A stretch of 34,682 nucleotides of DNA, taken from contig JAHQWI010000107.1 in the NCBI GenBank assembly GCA_029856085.1, forward strand, positions 1 to 34,682, written 5' to 3'. Shown piece after piece: positions 32,461-34,682 of the stretch. Each line of letters starts with the position of its first letter. Position 1 is the first letter of the stretch. The notes under the pieces are model-generated. The model was not told the DNA's origin. It saw only the letters and a list, made by a program, of their open reading frames with translations, and made no database searches. Source of the stretch: Promethearchaeia archaeon. Lineage in GTDB: Archaea; Asgardarchaeota; Lokiarchaeia; Sigyniarchaeales; SOKP01. Both the position numbers and the translations under genes were made by a program.

Positions 32461-33243
32461 TCATAATATAACATTTTTAATTAACCTGTTGAAATCATTA
32501 TTTAAACCTAAATCTTCTAATTTTATATGAATAAAAAATTCAATAGATCCTTCTTTACCTAATATGGGTGATTTGATTATATTACAAGGAAAAAATTGAT
32601 TCATTAGGCACCATTGATTTAGATCTGTTAGAATTTGGTAAAGTTGTTGAGGATCTTGAATTATTTTGAATTTTGGAATATTTCTAAATTCAGTTTCAAA
32701 AATGGGCTTTACTAAAGCTATGATATCTCCATTAAATTTGATAAATTTTTTTGTATTGGGAAGGATTGTTCTTAGTGATGCAAATGTAATATCAATAGTG
32801 CAAATATCCACTTCTTCAATTATATTTGGCACATTCCGAGCATCTACACCTAACATCGGAATTATTTTTCCTTTTATTTTCTCACATCTTAGTGACGGGT
32901 GAAGTAAATCTGTAGCTTTGTCTATAACATATATTTTTCTTGCTCCATTTTTTAAAAGACAATCTGTAAAACCACCAACTGAAGCACCTATGTCTACACA
33001 AGTTTTATTTTCAACCGAAATTGAAAAATTTTTTAATGCCGCTTCTAATTTTAATCCTCCTCGACTCACATAAGGAAATTCCTTCTCTAAAGTAATTTCT
33101 AAAGAATTGTCTACCTTTTTTCCAGGCTTTATTATTTTTTTTCCATTAACAGATACATAACCGTTTGTTATTAACCACTGTGCTTTAGTTCTACTTTCAA
33201 CTAACCTTCTATCTACTAAAATAACATCAATTCTTTCTTTCAT
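32461..33243 (-). CDS. tlyA: TlyA-type rRNA 2'-O-methyltransferase (S4 + FtsJ domains)
   Basis: The 260-residue protein has an N-terminal S4 RNA-binding domain (about 1-60; RIDVILVDRRLVESRTKAQ, NGYVSVNGKKI) followed by an FtsJ-like methyltransferase domain. VSRGGLKLEAAL (59-70) holds the first Lys. VDIGASVGGFTDCLL is the S-adenosylmethionine loop. ICTIDITFASLR has the catalytic Asp, ALVKPIFE has the Lys and Glu, so the K-D-K-E set is visible. Bacterial TlyA methylates cytidines in 16S and 23S rRNA. In an archaeon the target is not known. Its ATG overlaps the TAA of the acyltransferase gene upstream by one base, so the two are one transcription unit. Confidence 0.9.
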   Translation of the reverse strand: MKERIDVILVDRRLVESRTKAQWLITNGYVSVNGKKIIKPGKKVDNSLEITLEKEFPYVSRGGLKLEAALKNFSISVENKTCVDIGASVGGFTDCLLKNGARKIYVIDKATDLLHPSLRCEKIKGKIIPMLGVDARNVPNIIEEVDICTIDITFASLRTILPNTKKFIKFNGDIIALVKPIFETEFRNIPKFKIIQDPQQLYQILTDLNQWCLMNQFFPCNIIKSPILGKEGSIEFFIHIKLEDLGLNNDFNRLIKNVIL

Positions 33244-34385
33244 TAATTTACTGTTATACTCTTTTTTTTATTTAATCTTTTCTCAATTCTAGTTGTAATA
33301 TCTAAACTTAATTTTCCTATTTGAACCTTAATAGAGGCTTTTTCTCCCCATCGTTTATATATAACCCTAAAAACAAAACCTATAGAAAAAAATGATGCTC
33401 CAGCAAATAACCAGATACTAATCAAATTTAACTGATGTAAAAATAGAAAATACAACAAATTATGGACCAGGTAAATAGTCAGTGAATAATAAGAGTAGTA
33501 AAAAATGAATTTGTAACTCTTTTTTGTCTTTATAATATTAAATTTTTCAATTGATATTAGTATAGAAAACAGAGTGATATCAATTCCTATTGAATATATC
33601 ATCCATGAAAGACTCCTTCTTATTAAAAATTGAGGAGTATAGAGAAAAATTCCAGAAATTATTAAAAAAAATCCAATTATTAACGTAGGGATTAAGAATT
33701 TATTTTTGAAATGAATGTTTTGATTCTCATCATCAGGATTTAAATTAATAACTTCGTAGATTATATCACCTATAACAGTTCCGATGAGGAAAAATGGAAA
33801 AAATATAAGAATAGGATCTTGGGAAATAAGATTATATAATATGTGAAATAATAATCCAAAAATATTTGAATCACCTTGAAAAGGTAATAACCATGAAACA
33901 ATAAAGAAATGCAGAACAGTAACTGTTATTGCAATAGAAATTCTAAAGAGTTTGGATGTTTTTAATAGTGGCCACGCTAAAAAGAGCGAAATAGCAGCAG
34001 TCAACAGTACAAACCATGTCCAAATCATAGATGGATCTTTTAAAACTATTGCAGTTGGAATATTATAAACTAAGGCTATTAATAATATAAAAAATGCTCG
34101 AAAAAGATATGAATTTCTGATCATTCTATAGTTATAATCTTTTGAAACTCTAGCCTTATTTAATCTTGTTCTATATGATAGAGCTATACTTACTCCTGAA
34201 ATAAATAAAAATCCTGAAGCACCAATAGGATCAATTATCATAATAGCAAGTGAATATAGCCATTTATATTCCGATTTTATCCACCAATCTATTAAATGGT
34301 TTAAAACCATCCAAGCCATGCATAATCCACGAAAAATATCTACACTCTTCAATCTTTGCGATTTTATGGGGATAATGCTTTTCAT
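33243..34385 (-). CDS. HGSNAT-like membrane acyltransferase (DUF1624-type)
   Basis: The 380-residue protein has about ten membrane helices. The N-terminus RLKSVDIFRGLCMAWMVLNH (11-30) contains the signature DxFRG...NH of the heparan-alpha-glucosaminide N-acetyltransferase catalytic family; the Asp and His are the residues thought to carry acyl transfer. GASGFLFISGVSIALSYRTR in the next helix is also typical. It probably moves an acyl group across the membrane onto a sugar or another acceptor. The acceptor is not known, but the many glycan genes in this window make a surface sugar plausible. It is the first gene of a two-gene unit with tlyA, which is hard to explain functionally. Confidence 0.8.
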   Translation of the reverse strand: MKSIIPIKSQRLKSVDIFRGLCMAWMVLNHLIDWWIKSEYKWLYSLAIMIIDPIGASGFLFISGVSIALSYRTRLNKARVSKDYNYRMIRNSYLFRAFFILLIALVYNIPTAIVLKDPSMIWTWFVLLTAAISLFLAWPLLKTSKLFRISIAITVTVLHFFIVSWLLPFQGDSNIFGLLFHILYNLISQDPILIFFPFFLIGTVIGDIIYEVINLNPDDENQNIHFKNKFLIPTLIIGFFLIISGIFLYTPQFLIRRSLSWMIYSIGIDITLFSILISIEKFNIIKTKKSYKFIFYYSYYSLTIYLVHNLLYFLFLHQLNLISIWLFAGASFFSIGFVFRVIYKRWGEKASIKVQIGKLSLDITTRIEKRLNKKKSITVN

Positions 34386-34462
34386 TTTGAGGAAATTGTT
34401 TAATTAAAAATGTTTTACATTATGGTTTAACTACCCTAATATTATCAATTAACCTGTCTTGC

Positions 34463-34651
34463 TTAATAATATCTTTTTTTTAATTCAATTATCATCTTAG
34501 CAGACTGGCTAAGTGAAATATCATTGTTTATTATTTTTTCTATTATATCTTTTACTTCTATGGGTGACTCATTAACTACTTTTAATAATTTTTCATTCTC
34601 TTTTCTATTATTTAAATTTTTATTTTTATAACTAATTTCATGTCCAATACA
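34463..34651 (-). other. Open reading-frame tail of unknown identity
   Basis: On the minus strand an open stretch of 62 codons ends with a TAA at 34463-34465. It reads IGHEISYKNKN, then LNNRKENEKLLKVV, ESPIEVKDIIEKIINND and SLSQSAKMIIELKKRYY, which looks like helical protein. It has no standard start codon, and a stop precedes it. It may be a gene remnant, the product of a frameshift, or chance. It lies upstream of the acyltransferase gene on the same strand. Confidence 0.3.
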
Positions 34652-34682
34652 TTAGTTATTACTTTCTTTGGGTTTGTCTTTT

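Noticed and set aside
1-34682. CRISPR arrays, insertion sequences, rRNA genes
   Set aside because: I saw no regularly spaced direct repeats, no transposase-like frames with terminal repeats and no rRNA-like conserved stretches.

Overview
The window is AT-rich DNA that reads as an Asgard archaeon, most like the Lokiarchaeia (Promethearchaeota). This placement is an inference from gene content, not from a database match. Archaeal features are a Sec61-beta/SecG protein, a type II methionine aminopeptidase, split transketolase subunits, A/T-rich TATA-like promoters and a tRNA intron in a bulge-helix-bulge fold. Eukaryote-like features are a ribophorin I-like protein, an ALG7/DPAGT1-like GlcNAc-1-phosphotransferase and a Trm112-like protein. 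Several genes (gmhA, gmhB, hddA, tlyA, a DppBCDF-type transporter) look bacterial in ancestry.

Layout: 1-3915 holds the end of an unidentified coiled-coil gene, a DJ-1/PfpI protein, an ICMT-like membrane methyltransferase and a DUF1015::methionine aminopeptidase fusion. 3928-10259 is one tight minus-strand run of eight genes, in transcription order hddA, gmhA, rpe-like, gmhB, transaldolase, an HldE-like PfkB protein with lost catalytic motifs, transketolase N and transketolase C. Together they can make sedoheptulose 7-phosphate from pentose phosphates and convert it to D-glycero-D-manno-heptose 1-phosphate. No nucleotidyltransferase for the last activation step lies in the window. 10544-12798 holds a GT4 glycosyltransferase and a DUF354 protein. 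12925-13486 holds a MazG-like pyrophosphohydrolase and Sec61-beta.

13636-21478 is a plus-strand region with the ribophorin I-like protein, Trm112, a tRNA-Gln(UUG) with a 29-nt intron in its T-loop, the ALG7-like enzyme, an M48 membrane protease, a UbiA/DPPR-synthase-like prenyltransferase and the decayed tail of a second UbiA copy. 21806-29183 is a dipeptide/oligopeptide ABC transporter (binding protein, an unknown membrane protein, two permeases, two ATPases). The last ATPase carries two membrane segments inserted inside its nucleotide-binding domain. 29184-34682 has a membrane-bound M28 peptidase, a lone tRNA 3' fragment, a DUF362 protein, a TlyA-type methyltransferase overlapping a HGSNAT-like membrane acyltransferase, and the tail of an unidentified reading frame.

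The strongest theme is surface glycan and secretion biology. A nucleotide-heptose precursor operon lies beside glycosyltransferases, a Sec61/oligosaccharyltransferase-like gene pair and lipid-linked-glycan enzymes. The most unusual points are the archaeal heptose module with its degenerate HldE-like protein, the ribophorin I-like gene divergent from Sec61-beta, the tRNA intron at position 59/60, the DUF1015::MetAP fusion and the membrane-inserted ABC ATPase.
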